The notes beneath the pieces are model-generated. The model did not search any database. It was given only the letters and a program-made list of their open reading frames with translations, and was not told where the DNA came from. Source: Desulfallas sp. Bu1-1 (GTDB lineage Bacteria; Bacillota; Desulfotomaculia; Desulfotomaculales; Desulfallaceae). Taken from it: a stretch of DNA of 64,000 nt. A program made the translations under genes and the position numbers. Every line of letters starts with the position of its first letter. The stretch's first letter is position 1. Below are positions 9,623 through 17,162 of this stretch, in pieces. The stretch spans positions 434,001 to 498,000 of the forward strand of contig NZ_JADNRQ010000001.1 of NCBI RefSeq assembly GCF_015594625.1, given 5' to 3'.

Positions 9623-9772
9623 ATGCCAAATATTAAATGCACTGTAACTGAATGCGATTACAATAAGTCTGTCGAGTGTCATGCTCCCATGGTTCAGGTT
9701 GACAGGAGCAATGCCTCTACCGCTTCAAATTCCGACCAGACCAAATGCGAAACCTTCAAACCCAAAATGTAA
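9623..9772 (+). CDS. DUF1540-type small cysteine protein
   Basis: A 49-aa protein with four Cys in the pattern C-x4-C-x7-C...C-x2-F (CTVTECDYN, then a Cys near residue 19, and TKCETF near the end), as in DUF1540 metal-binding mini-proteins common in spore formers. Shine-Dalgarno GGAGGTG at 9610-9616. Function unknown; Cys spacing suggests zinc or another metal. It is followed immediately by a long hairpin. Confidence 0.8.
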   Translation: MPNIKCTVTECDYNKSVECHAPMVQVDRSNASTASNSDQTKCETFKPKM

Positions 9773-9807
9773 CTGGAAAGGCCGGCCTAATGCCGGCCTT
9801 TCCAGTT
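9771..9807 (+). terminator. 16-bp perfect hairpin after the DUF1540 gene
   Basis: A perfect 16-bp stem (9771-9786 with 9792-9807) has a 5-base loop and overlaps the stop codon. There is no T-run afterwards, so it may stabilise the 3' end or act as a processing signal rather than a classical terminator. Confidence 0.5.
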
Positions 9808-9892
9808 GACGTATTATTATATTAAGTTTAGGAAACATTTTGCGTCTGAAACCGGTGTTGATGAATATTAATATACAGAGGGAGGTGTTTAT

Positions 9893-9967
9893 ATGTTCAG
9901 GAAACGGTATATGCTTCGTCCGGTGGCTCACTGCAAGGGCGGGTGCCCAGAGTTGTCCCGGGTATGA
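9893..9967 (+). CDS. putative 24-aa peptide with two cysteines
   Basis: Short ORF with an excellent Shine-Dalgarno (GGGAGGTG, 9880-9887) five bases before ATG. The peptide is basic and ends with CKGGCPELSRV. A good terminator follows at 10073. I do not recognise it. It may be a genuine small protein or the N-terminal remnant of a longer gene that lost its frame; no convincing continuation is visible downstream. Confidence 0.4.
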   Translation: MFRKRYMLRPVAHCKGGCPELSRV

Positions 9968-10072
9968 CGTTAAACTGCCCATCTAATTATTAATTCTGTT
10001 CGGCCCGGTTTAAAATTTTGGTGGTTATCAGTGGATATGTTTTGTTTCCGCCAGGAATTAACTCGAAGGGTT

Positions 10073-10117
10073 TAACAGCGGTGGACCTCGTTATATTACG
10101 GGGTCCACTGTTATTTT
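10073..10117 (+). terminator. terminator downstream of the 24-aa ORF
   Basis: GTGGACC pairs with GGTCCAC, extended by AACAG/CTGTT with a two-base interruption, followed by ATTTTT. Between 9968 and this hairpin I see no other gene. 10118-10280 is an AT-rich leader. Confidence 0.7.
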
Positions 10118-10280
10118 TGCTTGCTTTTACGGGTAATGGTTTATAAAATAAAGTTTAGTATTATACTATTTTTTAAAATGCTATTTTATCTTATATTCTT
10201 AAGAGATTTAGTAGCGTTAATGACTTTTTTATATAATAAAACTAAAATAAATCCAAGTTATAAATTAGGAGGGAATGAAT

Positions 10281-10592
10281 TTGGCATTTGAAATTTACAG
10301 GCCCAGATCGTCAAGGGAAAATGTGGTGGCTCTGACCAAGCACCATATCAGGCTGAGCAGGAAACTGGTGGATAAACTGGGTACCGATAGGGTTGAAGTG
10401 GCGTATGACAGGGACAGTAACAAATTGCGCATCAGGGGAACAGAAGAGGGTGGTTTGATGCTGAATAAAAATAAAATAGGAGCGCGGGGAATTTTTAAAT
10501 ACTTTGACATCGAGGGAAAAAAGGGGAATTTCGCGGCGGATTACAATGAAAAGGAAAAAGCCATATTTGTTGATCTCAATCAGTTCAGATAA
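10281..10592 (+). CDS. uncharacterised protein, 103 aa
   Basis: Unknown family. It is a compact, highly charged soluble protein with alternating hydrophobic positions in the C-terminal half suggesting beta strands, beginning AFEIYRPRSS. AGGAGGG at 10267 is 7 bases from TTG 10281, which I prefer to the ATG at 10275 placed only one base from the Shine-Dalgarno. A sigma-A promoter for the next gene lies directly downstream, so this gene is probably transcribed alone. Confidence 0.6.
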   Translation: MAFEIYRPRSSRENVVALTKHHIRLSRKLVDKLGTDRVEVAYDRDSNKLRIRGTEEGGLMLNKNKIGARGIFKYFDIEGKKGNFAADYNEKEKAIFVDLNQFR

Positions 10593-10625
10593 CAATAAGC
10601 CTTAATAAATTGGTATTGCTTGGTA

Positions 10626-10654
10626 TTGACAAGCGGTTGCCGGCGGGGTAAAAT
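10626..10654 (+). promoter_or_regulatory. sigma-A promoter of the DUF763 gene
   Basis: TTGACA and TAAAAT are separated by 17 bases, about 35 bases upstream of ATG 10690. Confidence 0.7.
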
Positions 10655-10689
10655 CAATCAAACGCCTGTTTGGTGAAAGGGGTGCGAAT

Positions 10690-11808
10690 ATGCGTACCGG
10701 CATAGCCAATTTACCCCTGCACGGGCATCATTGTCCCCGCTGGCTGTTTGACAGGATGGTGCGCCTCAGCGCGGCAATTGTGGAGGGCGTTGTGGAAGAA
10801 TTCGGGCCGCGGGAACTGTTGCGCAGGATGTCAGACCCTTTCTGGTTTCAGGCCCTGGGATGCGTGGTGGGATTCGATTGGCATTCCTCCGGGCTTACTA
10901 CGGTGCTTTGCGGCGCCATAAAGCAGGGTATGGTTCAAAGGCAGCGCGACCTGGGCGTTTTTTTTGCCGGCGGTAAGGCGATGACTTCACGCAAAACACC
11001 CCTGGAAATAGAGACATATACCGAAAAATACGGCTTACCGGACCATGTTTCCGAGTTGCAATACGCCAGCCGGATGGCGGCGAAGGTGGATTCCGCCGCC
11101 GTGCAGGACGGATACCAAATTTACCATCATTTTTTTATCTTCACCGGCGATGGTAGCTGGGCGGTGGTGCAGCAGGGTATGAACCGGGACAACGGTTGGG
11201 CCAGGCGTTACCACTGGCTGAGCGACAATATAAGCGATTACGTGGAGGAACCGCACGCGGCTGTTTGCGGCAACCGCGGGCGGGACGTGTTGAACATGGT
11301 GTCGCGGGAAAGCCGCGCTGCCCGGGATGTATCGGTTTTTCTCGCCCGGGAGAGGCCGGAAAAAACCGTAACTGAATTAAAAAAAATTGCCGCGCAGCCC
11401 GCGGAAAAACTGCTGCAGCTGCCGGGGGCGCACCCGGTGCCTCAGGCCGGCAGGATCGAAAAAACCTTGCGGCGTCTTTATGACTTGTCGCCGCTAAACT
11501 TTGAATCATTATTGGCTACGGAAGGGGTGGGTCCCGCCACTATCAGGGCCTTTGCCCTGGTGGGCGAGGTTGTCTACGGGGTGCGTGCCAGTTATTCCGA
11601 TCCGGCGCGCTATTCTTTTGCTCACGGCGGTAAAGACGGGCATCCTTATCCCGTGGACCGGAAAGTTTATGACCGCTCGATAAACATGCTGGAAACAGCT
11701 ATACGCCGGGCCAGAACTGGGAACAGGGATAAGCTGGATGCGCTGCGCAGGTTGGCTTCGTTGGAGAAAGGTTTGGCGGTCCCGAAAATTATCCGGGGGG
11801 ACCGGTAA
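10690..11808 (+). CDS. DUF763 domain protein
   Basis: Conserved protein of 372 aa belonging to DUF763, a family shared by archaea, thermophiles and some Clostridia with no established biochemical role. The start MRTGIANLPLHGHHCPRWLF is typical. A conserved HGGKDGHPYPVDR stretch lies near residue 318. An HhH-like segment (LLATEGVGPATIRAFALV, about residues 276-293) suggests nucleic-acid contact, and this is an inference. ATG 10690 follows AAAGGGGTG. It has its own promoter and precedes pyrE by about 45 bases. Confidence 0.82.
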   Translation: MRTGIANLPLHGHHCPRWLFDRMVRLSAAIVEGVVEEFGPRELLRRMSDPFWFQALGCVVGFDWHSSGLTTVLCGAIKQGMVQRQRDLGVFFAGGKAMTSRKTPLEIETYTEKYGLPDHVSELQYASRMAAKVDSAAVQDGYQIYHHFFIFTGDGSWAVVQQGMNRDNGWARRYHWLSDNISDYVEEPHAAVCGNRGRDVLNMVSRESRAARDVSVFLARERPEKTVTELKKIAAQPAEKLLQLPGAHPVPQAGRIEKTLRRLYDLSPLNFESLLATEGVGPATIRAFALVGEVVYGVRASYSDPARYSFAHGGKDGHPYPVDRKVYDRSINMLETAIRRARTGNRDKLDALRRLASLEKGLAVPKIIRGDR

Positions 11809-11853
11809 TTTACCGCAGCTGGCAGGTAATCGTTACTTTGGGAGGGATGGAAC

Positions 11854-12396
11854 ATAAACAATCGGGAAGCATTAAAGGAGTTGCTGGATAGCCGGGCTTT
11901 TGAGCGCCGCCGGGTGGTGCTTTCGTCGGGAAAGACCAGCAATTATTATTTTGACGGGAGAAAGGTATCGCTCAGCCCCAGTGGCGCTTACCATATTGCC
12001 AATATCATCTGCGACATGATCCGGGATGATAATGTGGACGCCGTAGGGGGGTTAACCTTGGGGGCCGACCCCATAGTGGGCGCGGTGGGGGTGGTGGCCT
12101 ACCAGCGCAATATGGATATATCCTTGTTTATTGTACGCAAGGAGGCCAAAAAACACGGAACCATGCGCCTGATCGAGGGCCCGCCGCTCAAAGCGGGGCA
12201 GCGGGTGGTTGTCGTGGATGACGTGATTACCACCGGGGGTTCGATTATCAAGGCCGTTGAGGCTGTCAGGGAAGTTGGCTGCGAGGTGGTCAAGGCCATC
12301 GCCCTGGTGGACAGGCAGGAGGGGGGCACCGAAGCCCTGGCGAGGATGGGAGTGAAGGTGGAAGCGGTTTTCACTGCATCCGACTTTGGTTTGTAA
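11854..12396 (+). CDS. pyrE: orotate phosphoribosyltransferase, apparent ATA start
   Basis: Transfers phosphoribose from PRPP to orotate in de novo pyrimidine synthesis. The PRPP-binding motif VVVVDDVITTGGS lies near residue 118, and the N-terminal SSGKTSNYYFDGRK matches PyrE. Homology requires translation before residue 10, yet between the in-frame stop at 11827 and TTG 11881 the only start-like codon is ATA 11854. It sits 7 bases after GGGAGGG, whereas TTG 11881 has AAGGAG touching it with no spacing. The ATG at 11847 is out of frame. A rare ATA start, or a sequencing indel, is therefore likely. Confidence 0.85.
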   Translation: MNNREALKELLDSRAFERRRVVLSSGKTSNYYFDGRKVSLSPSGAYHIANIICDMIRDDNVDAVGGLTLGADPIVGAVGVVAYQRNMDISLFIVRKEAKKHGTMRLIEGPPLKAGQRVVVVDDVITTGGSIIKAVEAVREVGCEVVKAIALVDRQEGGTEALARMGVKVEAVFTASDFGL

Positions 12397-12483
12397 CGCA
12401 ATTGACCACCGCGCCGCATACGTATAATCATCCGGTGAAGATGGTTTTGAAGCTTGGCAAGAGCTTAGCGGGATGCAAGATGA

Positions 12484-12507
12484 AAGGGAACCCTTGGGGG
12501 TTCCCTA
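12484..12507. terminator. bidirectional terminator between pyrE and the convergent gene
   Basis: A 9-bp perfect stem (AGGGAACCC/GGGTTCCCT) with loop TTGG lies between two convergent genes. Confidence 0.6.
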
Positions 12508-12512
12508 AATTA

Positions 12513-12809
12513 TTACGAATGCAATAACTGTTGTCTGATTACCTTGCCTGACGCGGTGCGGGGGATTTCCCTGAAAACGATTTCGATGGGTAAGGTTGCA
12601 TTGCCGCATTCCCTTTGACAGTATTCAATAATGCTTTCCACAGAAGGGGGCGGTGTGCCCGGCTCAACAAACGCTTTAATTTTTTGTTCACCGTCCGGTG
12701 TGTGGAAAGATATAACAACAACATCCTCCACGGCAGGATGTTTGACCAGCGTTTTTTCCATTTTGCGAATTTCCATGACCAGGTCATTGGAGAATTGTAC
12801 GTCGTTCAT
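12513..12809 (-). CDS. stand-alone AMP-binding enzyme C-terminal domain protein
   Basis: A 98-aa protein that corresponds to the C-terminal lid domain (AMP-binding_C) of acyl-CoA/acetyl-CoA synthetases and lacks the large N-terminal adenylating domain. It shows HPAVEDVVVISFH and ends with IPRTASGKVIRQQLL, which contains the catalytic-loop lysine of the superfamily. ATG 12809 follows AAGGAG with 8-base spacing, which argues for a deliberate small gene and against a truncated pseudogene. The N-terminal 20 residues show no adenylation motifs. A trans-acting lid or acyl-lysine regulatory role is speculation. Confidence 0.7.
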   Translation of the reverse strand: MNDVQFSNDLVMEIRKMEKTLVKHPAVEDVVVISFHTPDGEQKIKAFVEPGTPPPSVESIIEYCQRECGNATLPIEIVFREIPRTASGKVIRQQLLHS

Positions 12810-13094
12810 ACTTTTCACTCCTTGAGAGCCAAAAAATAAGATATAAAACGCAGAATATTTGTAATATTTATATAATTAATCACGCAATTATGCAATTATC
12901 TCCTGCCGAGTTGTTGTTTTTAAAAGGCGTTTGGGCGTTTTCAGCAACCGGATTGTTTTGTGTTCCAGGGTATTTCGGGATTGAGTCTCCGGGAACAATT
13001 GGCTTGTGAATAATAAAACAAGGATTTTAAAAATTTTAGTAGAATTTAATTTATTAGTTAATAGTAAATCATAACAGAATAATGGGGTGTTGTT

Positions 13095-14789
13095 ATGGCC
13101 AAAAACTTGAGCGTTGCAGAAAACAATACCGACATGATCAAAGTAAACCTGGTGGGTACCGGTGTGATCGAAGTGCCCCGGGGAACTCCGGTTCTGGACC
13201 TGTTGAAGTATGAAAACGTTGTCCGTAAATCCCCCGTTGTCGGGGTATATGTCGACAACGCGTTGATCGGGTTGCGTTCCGAACTGGACCAGGACAGCAC
13301 CATAGAATTTACCGACATGGGGACTACCGACGGCATGCGCATCTATACCCGCAGCATGGTGATGCTGTTGGTGCGCGCCGCCAGCGAAGTTTTGCCGGGC
13401 TGCAGGGTTAGAATGGAACATACCCTGGGAAACGGCGTTTACGGCGAGATAGACTATCATCGCCCGTTAAGAAAAGTTGATATAGAAAATATTGAAAAAC
13501 GCATGCATGAAATCGTTAAAGCAGACGAGCCGATAATTATCCGGCAAGTTCCCAAAGAAAACGTGGAGGCCCTGTTTAAACAATCCGGGCAGACTGAAAA
13601 ATTGGAATTGCTGCGGTATCGTAAATATCCTTCGGTCTGGGTGCACACCTGCGGCTGGTTTCATGACTTTACGTACGGCAATATGGTTCCCAGCACGGGT
13701 TACCTTGGCGTTTTCCGGCTGCGCTACTATATGCCGGGGTTTATTCTGGAACTGCCCCGGAAGGAAAACCCGCTGGTAGTGCCGGAATACGTGGAACAGG
13801 GCAAGCTGGCCAACATCTATTACGAGTCGGAAAAGTGGAGCCGTGTCCTTGAAGTGCGCAACCTGGTGGAACTCAATGAATTGCTGGAAAGGGACGGGGG
13901 AAGTAATTTAATCAGGGTGGCCGAGGCGTTTCACGAGAAGAAAATCGGGGAAATAGCCGACCAGATTGCCAGAAACATTGATTTGATCAGAATTGTGTTG
14001 ATCGCCGGACCTTCCTCCTCGGGCAAAACCACCTTTGCCCAGCGCCTGGGCGTGCAATTGCGCATCCACGGAATCAGGCCCGTGCCCATTTCCATGGACG
14101 ATTATTTTGTGGACAGGGAACTGACGCCAAGGGATGAAAAAGGGGAGTACGATTTTGAATGTATTGAGGCCATTGACATGGAGTTGTTTAACGAACACCT
14201 GATCAGCCTGATCCAGGGGGAAGAAATCGAACTGCCCCGTTATAACTTTATTACCGGGAAACGGGAAAAAAGCGGCAAGACCCTGAAAATGGACGACAGG
14301 GACCTGTTGATCGTGGAAGGTATTCACGGGCTGAACGACAAGCTTACGTCTTCAATTCCCAAGGGGCGGAAATTTAAAATTTACGTCAGCGCGTTGACCC
14401 AGATCAACCTGGACAGCCATAACTGGATCCCCACCACTTACCTGCGGATTTTGCGGCGCATCGTGCGGGATTACCATACCAGGGGTTACTCGGCCATGGA
14501 GACCATTCGCCGCTGGGAGTCGGTGCGGCGCGGCGAAGAGCGGCACATTTTCCCATTCCAGGAAAGCGCGGATATTATGTTCAATTCCGCATTGATCTAT
14601 GAACTGGCGGTTTTGAAGGGGTATGCCGAGCCTCTGCTGAAGATGGTGAACCGTGACCACCGGGAATACGCCATGGTCCGGCGCCTGCGCCGTTTTTTAG
14701 GCTATTTTGTACCCATTTCCTCCGATGAAGTGCCTTCCAACTCAATTATCCGCGAATTTATCGGGGGCAGTTGTTTTATAAAAAAATAG
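13095..14789 (+). CDS. nucleoside kinase with TGS/ThrRS-like N-terminus
   Basis: Multi-domain protein of 564 aa. Residues about 15-75 resemble a TGS domain. Residues 75-220 resemble the threonyl-tRNA synthetase second additional domain, with an HxxxH-like part (MEHTLGNGVYGEIDYH). Residues 290-500 form a uridine-kinase/phosphoribulokinase P-loop domain with Walker A GPSSSGKTT near 304. Known in Firmicutes and Thermotogae as a nucleoside kinase. It probably phosphorylates uridine or cytidine using NTPs. The ATG start lies behind a weak site (GGGGTG). Confidence 0.85.
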   Translation: MAKNLSVAENNTDMIKVNLVGTGVIEVPRGTPVLDLLKYENVVRKSPVVGVYVDNALIGLRSELDQDSTIEFTDMGTTDGMRIYTRSMVMLLVRAASEVLPGCRVRMEHTLGNGVYGEIDYHRPLRKVDIENIEKRMHEIVKADEPIIIRQVPKENVEALFKQSGQTEKLELLRYRKYPSVWVHTCGWFHDFTYGNMVPSTGYLGVFRLRYYMPGFILELPRKENPLVVPEYVEQGKLANIYYESEKWSRVLEVRNLVELNELLERDGGSNLIRVAEAFHEKKIGEIADQIARNIDLIRIVLIAGPSSSGKTTFAQRLGVQLRIHGIRPVPISMDDYFVDRELTPRDEKGEYDFECIEAIDMELFNEHLISLIQGEEIELPRYNFITGKREKSGKTLKMDDRDLLIVEGIHGLNDKLTSSIPKGRKFKIYVSALTQINLDSHNWIPTTYLRILRRIVRDYHTRGYSAMETIRRWESVRRGEERHIFPFQESADIMFNSALIYELAVLKGYAEPLLKMVNRDHREYAMVRRLRRFLGYFVPISSDEVPSNSIIREFIGGSCFIKK

Positions 14790-14885
14790 CCCTGATAAAA
14801 ACTGGCGGTAAATTGCAGGATGCGGGCAGGAAAAAAGTGCTTTTCGGTTGTATGTAATAATATATCATTCACGGGAGGGGATGTC

Positions 14886-15239
14886 ATGGTCGCTGGGATA
14901 GCCGACCTGCTCAATGAAGATAACGAACTGGCCGGTAGAATAAATTTCGAACTCAAAGACCGGCAAATATTCGACAGGAACATTAAAGAGGTCACCATCT
15001 TTTATAAGCTGGTGGGCGACGCCAGGTTCAAGTTGTTTCGTAGCAGCGGGTTTGAACTTGTTTTCGTGCACCTTACCGAAGACTGGGTGCGCCAGGCCAG
15101 GATAGACTTGAACAGCATCAACTGTTCTGAAGGCATAGACGTAACGCTGGCCTGGAATGAAACCGAAGACATCATGTGTGTAAGGGGACTCGGTGAAGAA
15201 AAGTATATTACCGTTACGGCGATGCAAATAGATAACTAG
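14886..15239 (+). CDS. uncharacterised protein, 117 aa
   Basis: Not recognised. A soluble acidic protein without membrane segments; the centre reads FYKLVGDARFKLF. GGGAGGGG at 14873-14880 fits ATG 14886, so the ORF upstream of it is not translated. It follows the nucleoside kinase by about 95 bases and is convergent with the next gene. Confidence 0.6.
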   Translation: MVAGIADLLNEDNELAGRINFELKDRQIFDRNIKEVTIFYKLVGDARFKLFRSSGFELVFVHLTEDWVRQARIDLNSINCSEGIDVTLAWNETEDIMCVRGLGEEKYITVTAMQIDN

Positions 15240-15288
15240 TCAAGCCCCGTTCCCCCGGGGTATTGCGAACCATCAAAACTCCAGGGGT

Positions 15289-15591
15289 TTATTTCAGCGG
15301 AATTTTAATCACCCGGATTGTTTTGGATTTGGGGCCGTTGATAAAAACTTCTACAGCGAGATAATTGTAATATTTTTTAATGGCTGTGGCCAACCCGTAA
15401 GTGCGCATTCCGTGCTTGTCCATTGTTTGGACCAGTTCACCGTAGATTTTAGCTTCCAGGATTAATTTATCCTTTAGATCGGCGTGTTTAATACCCGCCA
15501 GGGAATCACGTATGTTTGCTTCAAATTCATCCAGAACGGGAATCAAGGGAGATATCTGATACTCACTGTATTCTTCCACCAGATCAATCAT
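15289..15591 (-). CDS. uncharacterised protein, 100 aa
   Basis: Unknown. It looks mainly alpha-helical and acidic in its first 70 residues (MIDLVEEYSEYQISPLIPVL), followed by a beta-like C-terminus. The AAGGAGATG region supplies the Shine-Dalgarno immediately upstream of the ATG on this strand. Its neighbours give no functional clue. Confidence 0.55.
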   Translation of the reverse strand: MIDLVEEYSEYQISPLIPVLDEFEANIRDSLAGIKHADLKDKLILEAKIYGELVQTMDKHGMRTYGLATAIKKYYNYLAVEVFINGPKSKTIRVIKIPLK

Positions 15592-15685
15592 TTAAATCAT
15601 CTCCTTAAAATATCATGGAATATATTAACATAATTGGATAATAAAATCTACATAATTATTATGTCTTTATATGCCATGACAAGAC

Positions 15686-15721
15686 AAAACCCCCGGTGGT
15701 TTGGCCATCAACGGGGGTTTT
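15686..15721. terminator. bidirectional terminator
   Basis: AAAACCCCC pairs with GGGGGTTTT around an inner TGG/CCA. It follows the zinc-ribbon gene on the minus strand. Confidence 0.7.
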
Positions 15722-15753
15722 CGACGGAAGTCCCGCTTCCGTTTCGTTTAACC

Positions 15754-15918
15754 TCAGGTAAAAAACCCTTTGCTTTGGCAACCGCACCCGGAATTTTTTT
15801 CTTCCCGGACATCGGAGCTTCCGCAATAAGGGCAATTAATTTGACCGGGTTTAAACAATACATATTTAACTAAAAAATCTTTCAAACAATGGTTGCATTT
15901 AAATTTAGCTTGTGCCAC
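15754..15918 (-). CDS. 54-aa zinc-ribbon protein
   Basis: Small protein with CNHC near residues 8-11 and CPYC near residues 29-32, a treble-clef or FmdB-like zinc ribbon, followed by a short tail with CGC. GTG 15918 has an ideal Shine-Dalgarno (AAGGAGGG) 7 bases upstream, and a terminator follows. It probably binds zinc; a regulatory or scaffold role is not established. Confidence 0.7.
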   Translation of the reverse strand: MAQAKFKCNHCLKDFLVKYVLFKPGQINCPYCGSSDVREEKNSGCGCQSKGFFT

Positions 15919-16031
15919 GGCAATCCCTCCTTAATCTAAATATTAGTATATTATAAACTAAAGGTCAATGCCTCTTCCAGCAAAATTTTGGTTTAGTTAC
16001 CCAATAGCAGTAAACGAAGGATGGATCGTCA

Positions 16032-16298
16032 ATGTTTTATGTATACCTGCTTTTATGTGGCGACGGCACTTTTTACACCGGCTATGCCGCCGACCTGGAG
16101 GAGAGGCTGAAAAAACATAATCTGGGTATTGCCAGTAAATATACCAGGTCACGCAGGCCGGTGCAATTGGTTTATTTTGAAATTTTGCCGGACAGGGGCA
16201 GCGCCATGCGGAGGGAAAATGCAATCAAGCGTATGTCCCGGCAACAAAAAAAATTATTAATTAACGGGAGCGGGGCGAGGTGGCAATGTCCGGGGTAA
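16032..16298 (+). CDS. GIY-YIG nuclease superfamily protein (YhbQ/UPF0213-like)
   Basis: Compact 88-aa single-domain protein. The strand YVYLLLCGDGTFYTGYAADLEERL replaces the GIY-YIG pair with YVY...YTG, and RRENAIKRMSRQQKKLLI is the typical end of this branch. Members of this group act on structured or damaged DNA. It has a short leader and a moderate AAGGATGG Shine-Dalgarno. Confidence 0.85.
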   Translation: MFYVYLLLCGDGTFYTGYAADLEERLKKHNLGIASKYTRSRRPVQLVYFEILPDRGSAMRRENAIKRMSRQQKKLLINGSGARWQCPG

Positions 16299-16320
16299 AC
16301 AGCTGGTTATATTTTGCCCG

Positions 16321-16349
16321 TTGACAGGCAAAACATAAGTTGATAAATT
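16321..16349 (+). promoter_or_regulatory. sigma-A promoter of the DUF523 gene
   Basis: TTGACA and TAAATT are separated by 17 bases. Confidence 0.65.
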
Positions 16350-16383
16350 ATGCTGATAATTTTCATGATTGGAGATGAAGAAA

Positions 16384-16854
16384 ATGCTAATTGTAAGCGC
16401 CTGTCTGGCCGGGGAGAAATGCCGGTATACCGGGGACGGGTTTGATTACCCCGAACTGCGCAAGATGGTGGAGGAAGGTAAAGCCGTGCCGGTTTGCCCG
16501 GAAGTTTTGGGTGGATTGCCCGTACCACGGGACCCTAACGAAATTGTGGGCGGTGACGGGTTTGACGTGCTGGACGGGAGGGCCAGGGTGCTTACCTCCC
16601 GGGGCGAGGATAAAACAAATGTTTTTTTGCGGGGGGCGGGGGAAGTTTTAGCCATTGCCCGCAAGCATGGCGCCCGGGTGGCCATTTTGAAGGAACGTAG
16701 CCCATCCTGCGGCAGCGGCATGATTTACGACGGAACGTTCAGCGGGAAAAAAATCCCCGGCTGCGGTTGCACCGCCGCGCTGTTGATCAGGGAAGGCTTG
16801 CGGGTGTATTCGGAAGAAAACTATCAACAGAATATTTGTTTTGAGCAAGATTGA
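16384..16854 (+). CDS. DUF523 family protein
   Basis: A 156-aa protein with conserved cysteines: SACLAGEKCRYTG at the N-terminus, VCPEVLGGL near residue 38, ERSPSCGSG near residue 105 and GCGCTAALL near residue 127. This pattern is diagnostic for DUF523, whose function is unproven; a metal or Fe-S role is often guessed. ATG 16384 is preferred over the upstream ATGs because GGAGATG lies just before it. Confidence 0.85.
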   Translation: MLIVSACLAGEKCRYTGDGFDYPELRKMVEEGKAVPVCPEVLGGLPVPRDPNEIVGGDGFDVLDGRARVLTSRGEDKTNVFLRGAGEVLAIARKHGARVAILKERSPSCGSGMIYDGTFSGKKIPGCGCTAALLIREGLRVYSEENYQQNICFEQD

Positions 16855-16937
16855 GTCTTGACGGCGGGAGGTCCCCGGAATATAATAAACCCAAACAATT
16901 GTTCTAGATGCTAAGATGGTTTTACGGGGGACATGCT

Positions 16938-17162
16938 ATGCAGGTTGACGCGGCGGTTTTAAAACGAACATGCGGGCAAACAAGCGGCCATGCGGCAAAG
17001 CGGACTGCGCGAAAACAAATTGCCCGCAGAACATCGTTTATTGATAGGGTATCCCGCAGTCTTGAGCGGGAAGATACTTTATTTGATCTCCTGGCGGGGT
17101 ACGGGGTCTGCGTGGTATCGATTCTGTACCTGCTGGGCAGCCTGGCCCGCGCAATATTTTGA
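16938..17162 (+). CDS. possible small membrane protein, 74 aa
   Basis: Weakly supported ORF. The first 50 residues are very basic, and a hydrophobic segment near the end (GYGVCVVSILYLLGSLARAIF) could be a single transmembrane helix. GGGGG lies 7 bases before ATG 16938. It ends one base before the stop of the convergent permease gene. Not recognised. Confidence 0.4.
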   Translation: MQVDAAVLKRTCGQTSGHAAKRTARKQIARRTSFIDRVSRSLEREDTLFDLLAGYGVCVVSILYLLGSLARAIF

